From Pedobacter nanyangensis (GTDB lineage Bacteria; Bacteroidota; Bacteroidia; Sphingobacteriales; Sphingobacteriaceae), in assembly GCF_003313505.1 (NCBI RefSeq), contig NZ_QMHO01000010.1, positions 108,222-172,221 on the forward strand: a stretch of DNA of 64,000 bases, in the 5' to 3' direction. The notes below the pieces were generated by a model. That model was not told the origin of the DNA. It did not search any database and saw only the letters and a program-made list of their open reading frames with translations. The position numbers and the translations under genes were made by a program. This document shows, in pieces, positions 18,531 through 28,124 of the stretch. Each line of letters begins with the position of its first letter. Positions within the stretch are counted from its first letter, which is position 1.

Positions 18531-19799
18531 ATGCATAAAAATGCAATTGTGTCCTTTAAGGGGGCGCAAAACATAAACACCGAAATACAACTTACGGGCT
18601 CAAAAAGCGAATGTAACCGAGCATTGATTATCAAATCTTTAAGCAAAAATTTGGTAAAAGTACAGAACCTATCTAATGCTGCCGATACGGTTACCTTAAA
18701 TGCTATTTTAGCCGATTTAGATACCGTAGATACCGACCACAACCTTGCTAAGACCGTAGACGTTGGTCCTGCTGGAACCGCCATGCGTTTTCTATCGGCC
18801 TACCTATCTGCCAAAAACGGCAACTTCCTACTTACCGGAACTGAGCGCATGAAGCAACGTCCCATTGGTATTTTGGCCGAAGCCCTGAAAGAAATTGGCG
18901 CCAACATCAGCTATGCTGAGAAAGATGGCTTTCCTCCTCTCTCCATTAAAGGCCCATTGGAGCAAACCAATGCCCAAATCAAAATCAAAGGTGATGTAAG
19001 CAGTCAATACCTATCGGCTTTGCTAATGGTTGCGCCTACCCTTCCAAAGGGATTAACCCTGGAAATAGAAGGCGAACTGACCTCTAAACCTTATGTAGAA
19101 ATGACTTTGGCCATGTTGGCAGAATGCGGCATTTCTCATGAATGGAAAGGAAATTTAATTACCATTGCTCCTCAAGATTTTAAACCTTCTACCTTGATTG
19201 TAGAACCAGATTGGAGCGCTGCTTCTTACTGGTACAGCATTGTGGCGCTAGCTAAAAATGCAAAAATAAGCTTGCCTCACTTGAGAGATAAAAGTTTGCA
19301 GGGCGATAGCCAAATCAAATCCATCATGGAGATTTTTGGCGTAAGCACTACCAAAACTTCCAACGGCATTGCTTTCGAAAAAAATCAAGAAATTAAGGAC
19401 ACCGACAAGGTCTTAGATTTAAAAACCTGTCCGGACCTGGCACAAACCATTGTGGTAATTGCTGCCGCTTTGGGATTAAACATGGCTTTTACAGGTTTAG
19501 AAACCTTAAAAATAAAAGAAACCGATCGTGTTGCGGCTTTACAAAATGAGTTGGCTAAAATTGGCGTGAAATTAATTGAAAACAACCTGGTTTATACACT
19601 AGATTGTTCAAAATTGAATTTCCCCAAGAAAGTAAGCATCGCTACGTACGAAGACCACCGCATGGCCATGGCTTTTGCTCCTTTAGCACTATTGATTGAG
19701 GAACTAGAAATTGAAGAATGTAACGTGGTTGAAAAATCTTATCCTTATTTTTGGGAGGACTTGAAGAAAGCGGGATTTGAAGTAGTGGAACAAAGATAA
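18531..19799 (+). CDS. aroA: 3-phosphoshikimate 1-carboxyvinyltransferase (EPSP synthase)
   Basis: 422 aa. Substrate-binding motifs: LTGSKSECNRALII (Lys, Ser, Arg of the S3P/PEP site), GPAGTAMRFLSAYL in place of the common GNAGTAMRP, EPDWSAASYWYS (catalytic Asp), KETDRVAALQNEL and YEDHRMAMAFAPLAL. The motif change is in the PEP loop and is common in divergent Bacteroidota enzymes as I recall. It makes EPSP from shikimate 3-phosphate and PEP. aroC follows 80 bp downstream. Confidence 0.95.
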   Translation: MHKNAIVSFKGAQNINTEIQLTGSKSECNRALIIKSLSKNLVKVQNLSNAADTVTLNAILADLDTVDTDHNLAKTVDVGPAGTAMRFLSAYLSAKNGNFLLTGTERMKQRPIGILAEALKEIGANISYAEKDGFPPLSIKGPLEQTNAQIKIKGDVSSQYLSALLMVAPTLPKGLTLEIEGELTSKPYVEMTLAMLAECGISHEWKGNLITIAPQDFKPSTLIVEPDWSAASYWYSIVALAKNAKISLPHLRDKSLQGDSQIKSIMEIFGVSTTKTSNGIAFEKNQEIKDTDKVLDLKTCPDLAQTIVVIAAALGLNMAFTGLETLKIKETDRVAALQNELAKIGVKLIENNLVYTLDCSKLNFPKKVSIATYEDHRMAMAFAPLALLIEELEIEECNVVEKSYPYFWEDLKKAGFEVVEQR

Positions 19800-19879
19800 A
19801 AGAGCAAAGAATAAAGACCAAAGCACAAACGCCTAAATGGGCGAAATCGTAAATCTAAAATCGTAAATCTAAAATAAAA

Positions 19880-20977
19880 ATGGCAGGCAACTCATTTGGA
19901 CAAATTTTCTCTATCACCACCTTTGGCGAATCGCATGGAACGGCAATTGGCGTAATTTTAGACGGTTGTCCCGCAGGCTTAACCATCGATTTGGATTTCA
20001 TCCAGTCGGAGCTAGACAAAAGAAAACCTGGCCAATCAAAAATTACCACACAACGCAAGGAAAGCGACACGGTACAAATCCTCTCAGGCATTTTTGAAGG
20101 CAAAAGTACCGGTACACCTATTGCCATGCTAATCCCGAACGAAGACCAACGCAGCAAGGATTATGGCCACAATGTAGATGTTTATCGCCCCAGCCATGCC
20201 GATTATGTGTACGATGCCAAATATGGCATTCGCGATCATCGTGGCGGCGGCCGTTCATCCGCAAGGGAAACTGCTGCCCGTGTAGCCGCTGGCGCTATTG
20301 CCAAACTGTTTTTAAAACATCATGGCATTGATATTTTTGCCCATGTCACTGCGGTTGGAAAAATCAATGCTCCCAATTTAGAAAGCAACGACATTACCGA
20401 ATTACTTGAATTAAGAGAAGCAAATATTGTTCGCTGTGCCGATCCCGCTACGGCTAATGAAATGATCGAATTTATCGACAGTGTACGTAAGGATGGCGAT
20501 ACGGTTGGCGGCAAAATTTCCTGTGTAGTTAAGGGCTGTCCTGCAGGATTGGGAGAACCTGTTTTTGATAAACTTCATGCAGATTTAGGAAAAGCCATGC
20601 TAAGCATTAATGCGGTACATGGTTTTGAATACGGATCTGGCTTTGATGGGACCGAGCTAAGAGGCTCTGAACATAACGATATTCCATTGCCAAAAGCTAA
20701 GGACGAACAGCAATTTAAAACCATTAGCAACCACGCTGGCGGTATTTTAGGGGGCATTTCTAACGGAATGGACATCAACTTTAAAGTAGGCTTTAAACCG
20801 GTGGCCACCATTATGCACAGCCAACAAACCATTAATGCTGCCGGCCAAGCTGCCGAAATAAAAGGCAAGGGCCGTCATGATCCTTGTGTAGTACCAAGAG
20901 CCGTTGTTATTGTGGAAGCCATGGCAGCGCTTGTTTTGGCTGATCACCTATTAAGAAATCGCACTGCAAAACTATAG
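19880..20977 (+). CDS. aroC: Chorismate synthase
   Basis: 365 aa. Family signatures: [40 protein letters not shown] with [20 protein letters not shown], and near the C-terminus [20 protein letters not shown]. It uses reduced FMN to convert EPSP to chorismate. Last gene of the aromatic operon; a strong terminator follows. No tyrA or shikimate kinase gene is present between pheA and aroC. Confidence 0.97.
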   Translation: MAGNSFGQIFSITTFGESHGTAIGVILDGCPAGLTIDLDFIQSELDKRKPGQSKITTQRKESDTVQILSGIFEGKSTGTPIAMLIPNEDQRSKDYGHNVDVYRPSHADYVYDAKYGIRDHRGGGRSSARETAARVAAGAIAKLFLKHHGIDIFAHVTAVGKINAPNLESNDITELLELREANIVRCADPATANEMIEFIDSVRKDGDTVGGKISCVVKGCPAGLGEPVFDKLHADLGKAMLSINAVHGFEYGSGFDGTELRGSEHNDIPLPKAKDEQQFKTISNHAGGILGGISNGMDINFKVGFKPVATIMHSQQTINAAGQAAEIKGKGRHDPCVVPRAVVIVEAMAALVLADHLLRNRTAKL

Positions 20978-20998
20978 CTTAATATCATCATCACACTT

Positions 20999-21051
20999 AT
21001 CTGTGCATCTGTGGCAATTATTTTTAGCCACAGATACACAGATTTTTTTTT
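20999..21051 (+). terminator. Terminator of the aromatic operon
   Basis: 17-bp stem with one mismatch: ATCTGTGCATCTGTGGC (20999-21015) / GCCACAGATACACAGAT (21027-21043), 11-nt loop, followed by a run of T. Confidence 0.88.
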
Positions 21052-21062
21052 AGTTTTATGAT

Positions 21063-21680
21063 ATGAAAGTTAAATTGATCTTACTTACTTCTTTAGTTGT
21101 TTTAAATCTAGGTGCTTTTGCTCAAAGCTTTAACGAACAAATTGCAACCCACCGTGAAAAATATAAAGCAGATTTTGTTAGCAACGAACATTCGCCACTC
21201 AAGGAAGGAGATTTAAAACACCTCCGCTTTTATAATGCCGATAGCAATTACAAAGTGACTGCTAAAGTAACCTTATTGGAAGGTGAAAAAGCTTTCAAAA
21301 TGCCTACCTATGCGGGAACCACTGCCGAATACATTCGTTATGCGAAACTTGATTTTGACCTCAACGGAAAGCCTACACAATTAACTTTATACAAAAACGT
21401 GGCCCTATCGGCCAATCCAGCATACAAAGATTATCTCTTCCTTCCTTTTACCGACCAAACCAATAATAAGGAAACTTATGGCGGCGGCAGATATATCGAT
21501 TTAAAGAGTGGCAACATTATCAATGGAAGCATTGAATTGGATTTCAATAAAGCTTACAATCCTTATTGTGCTTATAGCGATGGTTATCGTTGCCCTATCC
21601 CACCAGAAGAAAATGATTTGGCTTTAGCGATTAGGGCTGGTGAGCAAAAATACGCTAGTGAGAAGAAGCATCGCAATTAA
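21063..21680 (+). CDS. DUF1684 family exported protein
   Basis: 205 aa with a signal peptide (MKVKLILLTSLVVLNLGAFA, ending AQS). Conserved DUF1684 features: MPTYAGTTAEYIRYAKLDF, GGRYIDLKSG, IELDFNKAYNPYCAYSDGYR and CPIPPEENDLALAIRAGE. The family has no established function that I can state. It starts directly after the aroC terminator, so it likely has its own promoter. Confidence 0.88.
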   Translation: MKVKLILLTSLVVLNLGAFAQSFNEQIATHREKYKADFVSNEHSPLKEGDLKHLRFYNADSNYKVTAKVTLLEGEKAFKMPTYAGTTAEYIRYAKLDFDLNGKPTQLTLYKNVALSANPAYKDYLFLPFTDQTNNKETYGGGRYIDLKSGNIINGSIELDFNKAYNPYCAYSDGYRCPIPPEENDLALAIRAGEQKYASEKKHRN

Positions 21681-21754
21681 CTCAGGACGAAGTTTTAGTT
21701 AATGAACATCTAGGGGCTTTCAGCAACCTTCTTATAAATCAGTGGGAATGGCGT

Positions 21755-21860
21755 TATGCGATATTCCCCTCTCCCAGAGGGGTGCCCAACGGGCGGGGTG
21801 TTTTAATTACAAAGTTCAAAGATTTCTCGGCTACGTTACACTTCGCTCGAAATGACGCCA
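21755..21860. repeat. Intergenic dispersed-repeat fragments
   Basis: Two pieces of the kind seen repeatedly between Bacteroidota genes: a GC-rich inverted segment CCCTCTCCCAGAGGGG followed by GTGCCCAACGGGCGGGGTG (about 21766-21800), and TTTCTCGGCTACGTTACACT followed by TCGCTCGAAATGACG (about 21823-21857). No ORF is supported in 21681-21979. Confidence 0.45.
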
Positions 21861-21935
21861 TTTTTGACAACCTATGATAATAACCTACTTATTGGCTCCA
21901 CAATTTCAACAACACACTTACTTACAAAAAACAAA

Positions 21936-21959
21936 AAAGGCGATATTGCTATCGCCTTT
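21936..21959 (-). terminator. Terminator of the E1 gene
   Basis: AAAGGCGATA (21936-21945) / TATCGCCTTT (21950-21959), 10 bp with a 4-nt loop. On the minus strand it is followed by TTT and a T-rich tail. Confidence 0.8.
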
Positions 21960-21979
21960 ATGGTAATTTCCGTCAATAT

Positions 21980-24403
21980 TTAATATAGTTTTGGATAGCG
22001 ATCCGGGTTTCCCTCGTTCATCATGGCATAAGCCGCTTCAATGATGTCATCCACAGATGGTTTAGAAAAATAGTCACCATCAGAGCCATAGGGTGCTCTG
22101 TGGGCTTTTGCCGCTAAAGTTTGTGGCTTACCATCTAACAGGTAATAACCTTTTTGGTCCTCCAAAATATTTTTCAGGATGAAGGCACTAGCACCACCAG
22201 GAACGTCTTCATCTACCACTAATAATTTATTGGTTTTTTGAAGAGATTTCCCACAAGCATGGTCTAAATCGAAAGGTAATAAAGTCTGTACATCGATCAC
22301 TTCTAATGAAATACCAAATGCAGACAGTTCCTCGGCTGCTTCCTCCACTAATCTAAGTGTTGAGCCATAACTCACTACCGTAATATCAGTGCCCTCTTTA
22401 ATGATTTCGGCTTTGCCCAAAGGAACCGTAAACTCGCCAACGTTATCCGGTAATTTCTCTTTCAAGCGGTAACCGTTCAAACACTCGATCACCAACGCTG
22501 GCTCATCAGACCTGAACAAGGTGTTATACATACCAGCGGCCTGTGTCATGTTGCGGGGAACACAGATGTGCATTCCACGTAAGCTCCCTAAAATCATACT
22601 CATTGGGGAACCCGAGTGCCAAATACCCTCTAGTCTATGTCCTCTACTCCTGATAATCAACGGTGCTTTTTGCCCAGCTTTTGTACGATAAGACAAGGTT
22701 GCCAAATCATCGCTCAACACGGTAATCCCATAAAGGAGATAATCCAGGTATTGAATTTCGGCAATAGGTTTTAAACCTCTCATCGCTAGGCCTATCCCCT
22801 GCCCCACAATGGTGGCCTCCCTAATGCCGGCATCGCTCACCCTCAACTCGCCATACTTTGCCTGTAAACCTGCAAAGCCCTGGTTAACATCACCAATGGC
22901 TCCCAAATCTTCCCCAAAAGCAAGTAACCTCGGATCACGGGCAAAATTAGCATCAAAACAAGCGTTTAAAATTTCACGTCCGTCAAGCATTTTACCGTCT
23001 TCACTGTATTGGGCAGCAATTTGGGCTACATTAAAAGGGCTTTCTATGCCTTCTGTAAACAGTTTAGAATTATATAGTTCGGTATAAAATGAGGTTTTAT
23101 CTTGATACCATTTGATCAATATTTCACGCTCGGCCGAAGGCACATGTACACTTTGTCTTATTGCTTTTCTGGCGGCCGAAACTACTTCCTTACGCAAGGC
23201 GTCGTGTGTAGAGGCCAATTGTGCCGCAATTTTTGACAAGCCATGATCGCCATTGGCCAAATTGTTGATCATACGAACTACCTCGGCCTGTTCCTGTTTA
23301 ATGGTATCCAGAAACTCGTTCCATGCCTCTTTCTGCACTTCTTTCACATGTTTTTTAGCGGCATCCTCCAACTCGTCCAGCTCCTCTTTGGTGGCAATAG
23401 CCGATTGGATCATCCACTCACGCATCTTTACGATACAATCATGTTCCCGCTCCCATTCCAAACGCTCTTTACTTTTATAACGCTCATGCGAGCCAGAAGT
23501 GGAGTGTCCCTGCGGCTGGGTAACTTCGGTAACGTGAATTAGAACAGGTACATGCTCGTTCCTACAAACCTCTATCGCTTTTAGGTATGTTTCGCATAAG
23601 GCCGGATAATCCCATCCACGTACCTTAAAAATCTCATATCCATTGGTTCCTTCTTCTCGTTGGAATCCTTTAAGAATTTCAGAAATATCTTCCTTAGTGG
23701 TTTGGTATTTTGCAGGTACAGAAATTCCGTAACCATCGTCCCAAACGGAAATAGCCATAGGTACCTGCAATACACCCGCGGCATTAAACGCCTCAAAAAA
23801 CACACCTTCCGATGTAGAGCCATTTCCAATAGTGCCAAAAGCCACCTCGTTACCGTTTACAGAAAAGTTTTTCAGGTAATCAAGCTCCTTATTTTGTTTG
23901 AACAATTTAGAGGCATAGGCCAAACCCAACAAACGGGCCATTTGTCCGCCTGTAGTAGAAATATCTGCCGAACTATTTTTGACCTCGGTGAGATTTTTCC
24001 AGGTACCGTCGTCATTTAAGGAACGAGTAGAAAAATGGCTGTTCATTTGCCTTCCTGCTGAGGCTGGATCAGCATCAACGTCTGGATTGGCGTACAATTG
24101 CGCAAAAAACTCTTTAAGGGTAGATATTCCTGTAGCAAAGGCAAAAGTTTGGTCCCTATAATAGCCCGCACGCCAGTCGCCGTTCTTAAAAACCTTGGCC
24201 ATGGCCAATTGTGGCACTTCCTTACCATCGCCAAAAATTCCAAATTTGGCTTTGCCGGTGAGCACCTCTTTTCGGCCCAATAAACTAGCCTGACGGCTCT
24301 CTACAGCAATTCTGTAGTCGTTTATCACGATGGCTTTAAAGTCTTCAAAACTGAGTTCCGAAGCGTCAATCTCATTGGTAATAATTTTCCCTGATGAAAT
24401 CAT
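21980..24403 (-). CDS. Fused alpha/beta 2-oxoacid dehydrogenase E1
   Basis: 807 aa from the ATG at 24403 (MISSGKIITNEIDASELSFE); a TTG 22 codons upstream adds only an unlikely extension. The N-terminal half is the E1 alpha, ThDP-binding part (GRKEVLTGKAKFGIFGDGKE, GNGSTSEGVFFEAFNAAGVL, ISVWDDGYGISVPA). The C-terminal half from about residue 490 is E1 beta (LLAFGEDLGAIGDVNQGF, GIGLAMRGLKPIAEIQYLDY, SYGSTLRLVEEAAEEL, VDEDVPGGASAFI). It decarboxylates branched-chain or pyruvate-type 2-oxoacids for an E2/E3 complex encoded elsewhere. The single-chain fusion is a Bacteroidota trait. Confidence 0.93.
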   Translation of the reverse strand: MISSGKIITNEIDASELSFEDFKAIVINDYRIAVESRQASLLGRKEVLTGKAKFGIFGDGKEVPQLAMAKVFKNGDWRAGYYRDQTFAFATGISTLKEFFAQLYANPDVDADPASAGRQMNSHFSTRSLNDDGTWKNLTEVKNSSADISTTGGQMARLLGLAYASKLFKQNKELDYLKNFSVNGNEVAFGTIGNGSTSEGVFFEAFNAAGVLQVPMAISVWDDGYGISVPAKYQTTKEDISEILKGFQREEGTNGYEIFKVRGWDYPALCETYLKAIEVCRNEHVPVLIHVTEVTQPQGHSTSGSHERYKSKERLEWEREHDCIVKMREWMIQSAIATKEELDELEDAAKKHVKEVQKEAWNEFLDTIKQEQAEVVRMINNLANGDHGLSKIAAQLASTHDALRKEVVSAARKAIRQSVHVPSAEREILIKWYQDKTSFYTELYNSKLFTEGIESPFNVAQIAAQYSEDGKMLDGREILNACFDANFARDPRLLAFGEDLGAIGDVNQGFAGLQAKYGELRVSDAGIREATIVGQGIGLAMRGLKPIAEIQYLDYLLYGITVLSDDLATLSYRTKAGQKAPLIIRSRGHRLEGIWHSGSPMSMILGSLRGMHICVPRNMTQAAGMYNTLFRSDEPALVIECLNGYRLKEKLPDNVGEFTVPLGKAEIIKEGTDITVVSYGSTLRLVEEAAEELSAFGISLEVIDVQTLLPFDLDHACGKSLQKTNKLLVVDEDVPGGASAFILKNILEDQKGYYLLDGKPQTLAAKAHRAPYGSDGDYFSKPSVDDIIEAAYAMMNEGNPDRYPKLY

Positions 24404-24486
24404 AAGCAAGAAGTTGGTTAGGGGGCAAAGATACAATTCTTTCTTGTTCTGCCTTAAGGAAACGCCCAAATAATATTTGGAATGCT

Positions 24487-24517
24487 TTTTGTTTTAAATT
24501 ATAAAACACTAAATTTG
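24487..24517 (+). promoter_or_regulatory. Promoter of the DUF1573 gene
   Basis: TTTTG (24487-24491), 18 bp, TAAATTTG (24510-24517): a near-consensus Bacteroidota promoter, 29 bp upstream of the ATG at 24546. Confidence 0.6.
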
Positions 24518-24545
24518 TGTATACAAAAAACTCAAATCAGCGAAC

Positions 24546-24938
24546 ATGAAAAAGCTATTATTGTTATTGGTTACCGTGGTTGGATTAGGGTTTGCAGCTA
24601 ACGCTCAAACAAAACCAGCAGAATTTAAATTTGATGCAGAAACACATGATTTAGGCAAAATCAAACTTGATGTAGCCGTTTCATACACGTTCAATTTCAC
24701 CAATGAAGGCGATGCGCCATTGATCATTTCTAAAGTTGAACCCACCTGTGGCTGTACCGTTGGTGAATACACGCAAACACCGGTAAAAAAAGGTGAAAAA
24801 GGTTTCATCAAAGTTACCGTAAAAAAATCAGGTGCACCAGCTCCTTTCAACGTAGCAATTACGGTTACTTCAAACGCCAGAACCTCTACCAAAGTACTTT
24901 ATTTAAAAGGTGAAAGCGTAGCTGCCGCAAGCAAATAG
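24546..24938 (+). CDS. DUF1573 exported protein
   Basis: 130 aa with a signal peptide (MKKLLLLLVTVVGLGFAANA). A single immunoglobulin-like DUF1573 domain (about 28-125) carries the typical FNFTNEGDAPLIISKVEPTC and GCTVGEYTQTPVKKGEKG. The periplasmic family is common in Bacteroidota; role unknown. Flanked by its own promoter and terminator. Confidence 0.9.
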   Translation: MKKLLLLLVTVVGLGFAANAQTKPAEFKFDAETHDLGKIKLDVAVSYTFNFTNEGDAPLIISKVEPTCGCTVGEYTQTPVKKGEKGFIKVTVKKSGAPAPFNVAITVTSNARTSTKVLYLKGESVAAASK

Positions 24939-24967
24939 GACGTAATTTATTACACGAATATTTTAGT

Positions 24968-24996
24968 AAAAACCTCGTTATTACAACGAGGTTTTT
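24968..24996 (+). terminator. Terminator downstream of DUF1573 gene
   Basis: Perfect 12-bp stem AAAAACCTCGTT (24968-24979) / AACGAGGTTTTT (24985-24996), loop ATTAC. Confidence 0.9.
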
Positions 24997-25009
24997 ATAT
25001 TTTTGCTCC

Positions 25010-26209
25010 ATGCCAAAGATATCAGAAAAAGGGCTTCAGATGCCCGCTTCACCAATTAGAAAACTTACCCCTTTCGCCGATCAGGCAAAAGCAGCCGGAA
25101 AAAAGGTGTACCACCTTAATATAGGCCAACCAGATATAGCAACTCCAGAGGGCATGTTAAATGCCGTTAAAAATATTGATTTCAATGTTTGGGCCTATAC
25201 TCCTTCGGAAGGAACTTTAGCTTATAGAAAAAAGCTAACCGAGTATTATAACAAATTAGGCTACAACATTGGCCCCGAGAATATTTTGGTAACCGTAGGG
25301 GGTTCAGAAGCCATTACCATTGCCATGCAAACCTGCGTAAACGAAGGCGATGAAATCATTATCCCAGAACCTTTTTATGCCAACTACAACGGCTTTGCTT
25401 GTATGAGCAACGTGGTAGTAAAACCCATTTTATCTTATATTGATAATGGTTTTGCCCTTCCTCCTATTGCCGAGTTCGAAAAGTTGATTACCGAAAAAAC
25501 AAAGGCAATCATCATTTGTAATCCTAACAATCCAACAGGTTATCTATATTCAAGAGAAGAGTTAGAGGCTTTAAAAGCGCTATGCGTAAAATATGATTTG
25601 TTTTTGTTCTCTGATGAGGCTTACCGCGAGTTTTGCTATGACGGCCGTGAGTTTATTTCGCCGATGCACCTTGACGGATTAGATGAAAACGTAGTGGTAA
25701 TGGACACCGTTTCTAAACGTTATAGTGCCTGTGGCGCTCGTTTGGGCTGTTTGATTACCAAAAACAAAGCAGTTATTGCTTCGGGATTAAAGTTTGCGCA
25801 AGCACGTTTAAGCCCAGGAATGGTTGAACAAATTGCGGGTGCCGCCGCTGTAGACACTCCTGACAGCTATTTTGAGGCAGTAAATAAGGAATATACCTTG
25901 CGTAGAAATACCTTGGTTGACCGATTGAATAAAATCGACGGTGTTTTTTGTCCAAATCCGGGAGGTGCTTTTTATGTAGTGGCCAAATTTCCAATTGATG
26001 ATGCAGACAAATTCTGCCAGTGGATTTTAGAGAAATTTGAACACAATAATGCTACGGTGATGATGGCCCCTGCGACTGGTTTTTACTCGTCGCCGGGTTC
26101 TGGCAAAAACGAGGTACGCATGGCTTATGTACTTAACGTAGACGATTTAAATGCCGCAATGGATTGTTTGGAATTAGCTTTACAACAATATCCGGGAAGA
26201 ACTAACTAG
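25010..26209 (+). CDS. PLP-dependent aminotransferase, class I/II
   Basis: 399 aa. Fold-type I motifs: HLNIGQPDIATPEGML, VTVGGSEAITIAMQ, IIICNPNNPTGYLYS, FLFSDEAYREFCYDG, VVMDTVSKRYSACGARLGCL (Schiff-base Lys in SKRYS) and EVRMAYVLN (substrate Arg). Closest to the aspartate aminotransferase group (AspB-like); the amino-acid specificity cannot be fixed. It could supply the transamination step for Phe/Tyr, which the aromatic operon lacks, but that is only a guess. Confidence 0.9.
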   Translation: MPKISEKGLQMPASPIRKLTPFADQAKAAGKKVYHLNIGQPDIATPEGMLNAVKNIDFNVWAYTPSEGTLAYRKKLTEYYNKLGYNIGPENILVTVGGSEAITIAMQTCVNEGDEIIIPEPFYANYNGFACMSNVVVKPILSYIDNGFALPPIAEFEKLITEKTKAIIICNPNNPTGYLYSREELEALKALCVKYDLFLFSDEAYREFCYDGREFISPMHLDGLDENVVVMDTVSKRYSACGARLGCLITKNKAVIASGLKFAQARLSPGMVEQIAGAAAVDTPDSYFEAVNKEYTLRRNTLVDRLNKIDGVFCPNPGGAFYVVAKFPIDDADKFCQWILEKFEHNNATVMMAPATGFYSSPGSGKNEVRMAYVLNVDDLNAAMDCLELALQQYPGRTN

Positions 26210-26248
26210 GGATTATAGCCTTTATTATTCAAATTAGTACCGATTGAG

Positions 26249-26283
26249 ACTTACGAAGTTTTAGAAACTTCGTAAGTTTTTTT
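26249..26283 (+). terminator. Terminator downstream of the aminotransferase
   Basis: 13-bp stem ACTTACGAAGTTT (26249-26261) / AAACTTCGTAAGT (26265-26277), 3-nt loop, then seven T. Confidence 0.9.
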
Positions 26284-26344
26284 GTTTCTGAACACCGTTA
26301 AGCTCAAAGGGCTTCTTCTCTGGGCCAGGAATTACAAGGCTTCG

Positions 26345-26974
26345 TTAACTATTCACTCCCATGGCGTACATGATAATGTTAACGGCAAATTTGGTATTGT
26401 CTTCGGCTAAAAAGCGTTTGTTCCTGAAATCATAGTCCCATTCGCAGCCATAGTCCTTATTGCTGTACAACACGCCTATACGTCCGTTAACGGTAATTGC
26501 CTTAAGGTAGTCGTGTACCAAATCATCGCCCCAGCCATTTAACTCAAAAGAAGTAGCGGGCGGACCTTTTTCAAACTTAAAAAATGAATTGTAAATAGCA
26601 TGGCTGTTGGGTATTTTCCTTAAAGCCGCCACGCCAAAAAGATTATTCATTTGCGTTTCAAAAGAACGTGCAAAAAGCCCGTCAATGTCGTGATTGCAAT
26701 CATCAACAAAAACAAAGCCCCCGTTATTGACATAGGTTTTAAAGTTAGCGGCTTCCTGCCGGTTAAACTGTACCAGCTTATGCCCGCTTAGGTAGCAAAA
26801 CGGATACTTAAAAATATCGGCACTGCCCAACTCTACGATTTTCTCTTCGGGTTCTAAGGGAATGGTGGTATACTCCAACAGCGAATTGAGCACATTGGCA
26901 GGCATACGTTGATCCGTATCCCAGTCGCCTGAGGTGTATTTTATCCTTGCAAACGTAAACTTTAAACGATACAT
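26345..26974 (-). CDS. DUF4159 domain protein
   Basis: 209 aa from the ATG at 26974 (MYRLKFTFARIKYTSGDWDT). The DUF4159 core has ELGSADIFKYPFCYLSGHKL, NFKTYVNNGGFVFVDDCNHD and GWGDDLVHDYLKAITVNGRI, the glutamine-amidotransferase-like fold found in BatA-associated proteins. It is cytoplasmic (no signal). It is divergent from the MoxR operon, with which DUF4159 genes commonly cluster, so a joint function is likely. Confidence 0.88.
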   Translation of the reverse strand: MYRLKFTFARIKYTSGDWDTDQRMPANVLNSLLEYTTIPLEPEEKIVELGSADIFKYPFCYLSGHKLVQFNRQEAANFKTYVNNGGFVFVDDCNHDIDGLFARSFETQMNNLFGVAALRKIPNSHAIYNSFFKFEKGPPATSFELNGWGDDLVHDYLKAITVNGRIGVLYSNKDYGCEWDYDFRNKRFLAEDNTKFAVNIIMYAMGVNS

Positions 26975-27125
26975 CAACCTAAATTAAGTCCATTTTTCAC
27001 TAAAAGCCATTTTCTTTAGCGCTAAAGTTGTAATTTTTTTGATATTCTTTAAAATTTGCTTCATTTTTCGATTGCATATGCGCTATATTGAGATATCAAT
27101 TTCTATTTAACTAAAGATTTGCTGC

Positions 27126-28124
27126 GTGGAAATTTCAACTGAGAACGTAAACAACCTTGTTCAAAAAATCACTTCCTTAAAAACTGAAATCCAAAAGGTA
27201 ATTGTAGGGCAAGATGAAATTATTGATGAAATGCTGATTGCCCTGATGGCTGGTGGACATTGTTTATTGGAAGGCGTACCTGGGCTAGCCAAAACCTTAA
27301 TGGTGCGAACGATGGCGCAGGCGTTGGACCTTTCGTTTAGGCGCATCCAATTTACGCCAGATTTAATGCCTACCGACATTATTGGCACTGAAATTTTGGA
27401 AGAAGACCATACCACGGGCAAACGTTTCTTTAAATTTAACAAAGGCCCGCTATTTGCCAATATTATTTTGGCCGACGAGGTAAACCGTACCCCACCTAAA
27501 ACACAATCGGCTTTATTGGAAGCCATGCAGGAATTTGAAGTGACCTATGCGGGACAAACCTATCCGCTAGATAGGCCTTTCTTTATTTTAGCTACGCAAA
27601 ACCCAATAGAGCAAGCGGGAACCTATCCCTTGCCAGAAGCTCAATTAGATCGTTTTTTACTTTACATTAAAATAGGTTACCCAAGCGCCGCAGAAGAAAC
27701 CCAGATTTTAAGCAGCACTACAGGTGCTAAACAGGCCCGGGTGAACGCCATCATTGGTGCCGAAGAAATCAAACAGCTACAGCAGCTTACCCGCGAGGTA
27801 AGTATTAGTGAGGATTTGATTGGTTTTACCAGCGAATTGGTTAGAGCAACCAGACCTGAAACCACTACCGTACCTTTTATCAAAGAATGGGTGCGCTGGG
27901 GTGCTGGACCTCGTGCTGGGCAAGCATTGATTTTAACAGCCAAAGCCCGTGCCCTATTTAAAGGCCGATATGCCGTGGTGATGGAAGACTTACAAACGAT
28001 GGCCTACCCTGTGTTACGTCATCGGGTGTTGATGAATTTCAAGGCTGATGCCGAAAATATTAGCGCAGACAAAGCTACCGACGAACTGTTGAAAGCGATA
28101 CCAAGGCCCAAAAACAACATTTAA
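27126..28124 (+). CDS. MoxR-family AAA+ ATPase
   Basis: 332 aa, GTG start at 27126. Walker A LLEGVPGLAKTLMVRTMAQ (about residue 50), Walker B IILADEVNRTPPKTQSALLE, the MoxR signature MQEFEVTYAGQTYPLDRPFF and sensor ILATQNPIEQAGTYPLPEAQ. C-terminal lid RWGAGPRAGQALILTAKARA. MoxR proteins act as chaperone-like ATPases for partners with vWA domains, here DUF58, whose ATG overlaps this gene's TAA. Confidence 0.95.
   Translation: MEISTENVNNLVQKITSLKTEIQKVIVGQDEIIDEMLIALMAGGHCLLEGVPGLAKTLMVRTMAQALDLSFRRIQFTPDLMPTDIIGTEILEEDHTTGKRFFKFNKGPLFANIILADEVNRTPPKTQSALLEAMQEFEVTYAGQTYPLDRPFFILATQNPIEQAGTYPLPEAQLDRFLLYIKIGYPSAAEETQILSSTTGAKQARVNAIIGAEEIKQLQQLTREVSISEDLIGFTSELVRATRPETTTVPFIKEWVRWGAGPRAGQALILTAKARALFKGRYAVVMEDLQTMAYPVLRHRVLMNFKADAENISADKATDELLKAIPRPKNNI

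Noticed and set aside
19844..19875. Short direct repeat AATCGTAAATCTAAA before aroC
   Set aside because: Two copies in low-complexity AT-rich DNA; no structure or motif beyond simple duplication.
24998..25005. TATTTTTG as promoter of the aminotransferase gene
   Set aside because: It is 4 bp from the ATG and inside the preceding terminator region, so transcription would start within the coding sequence.
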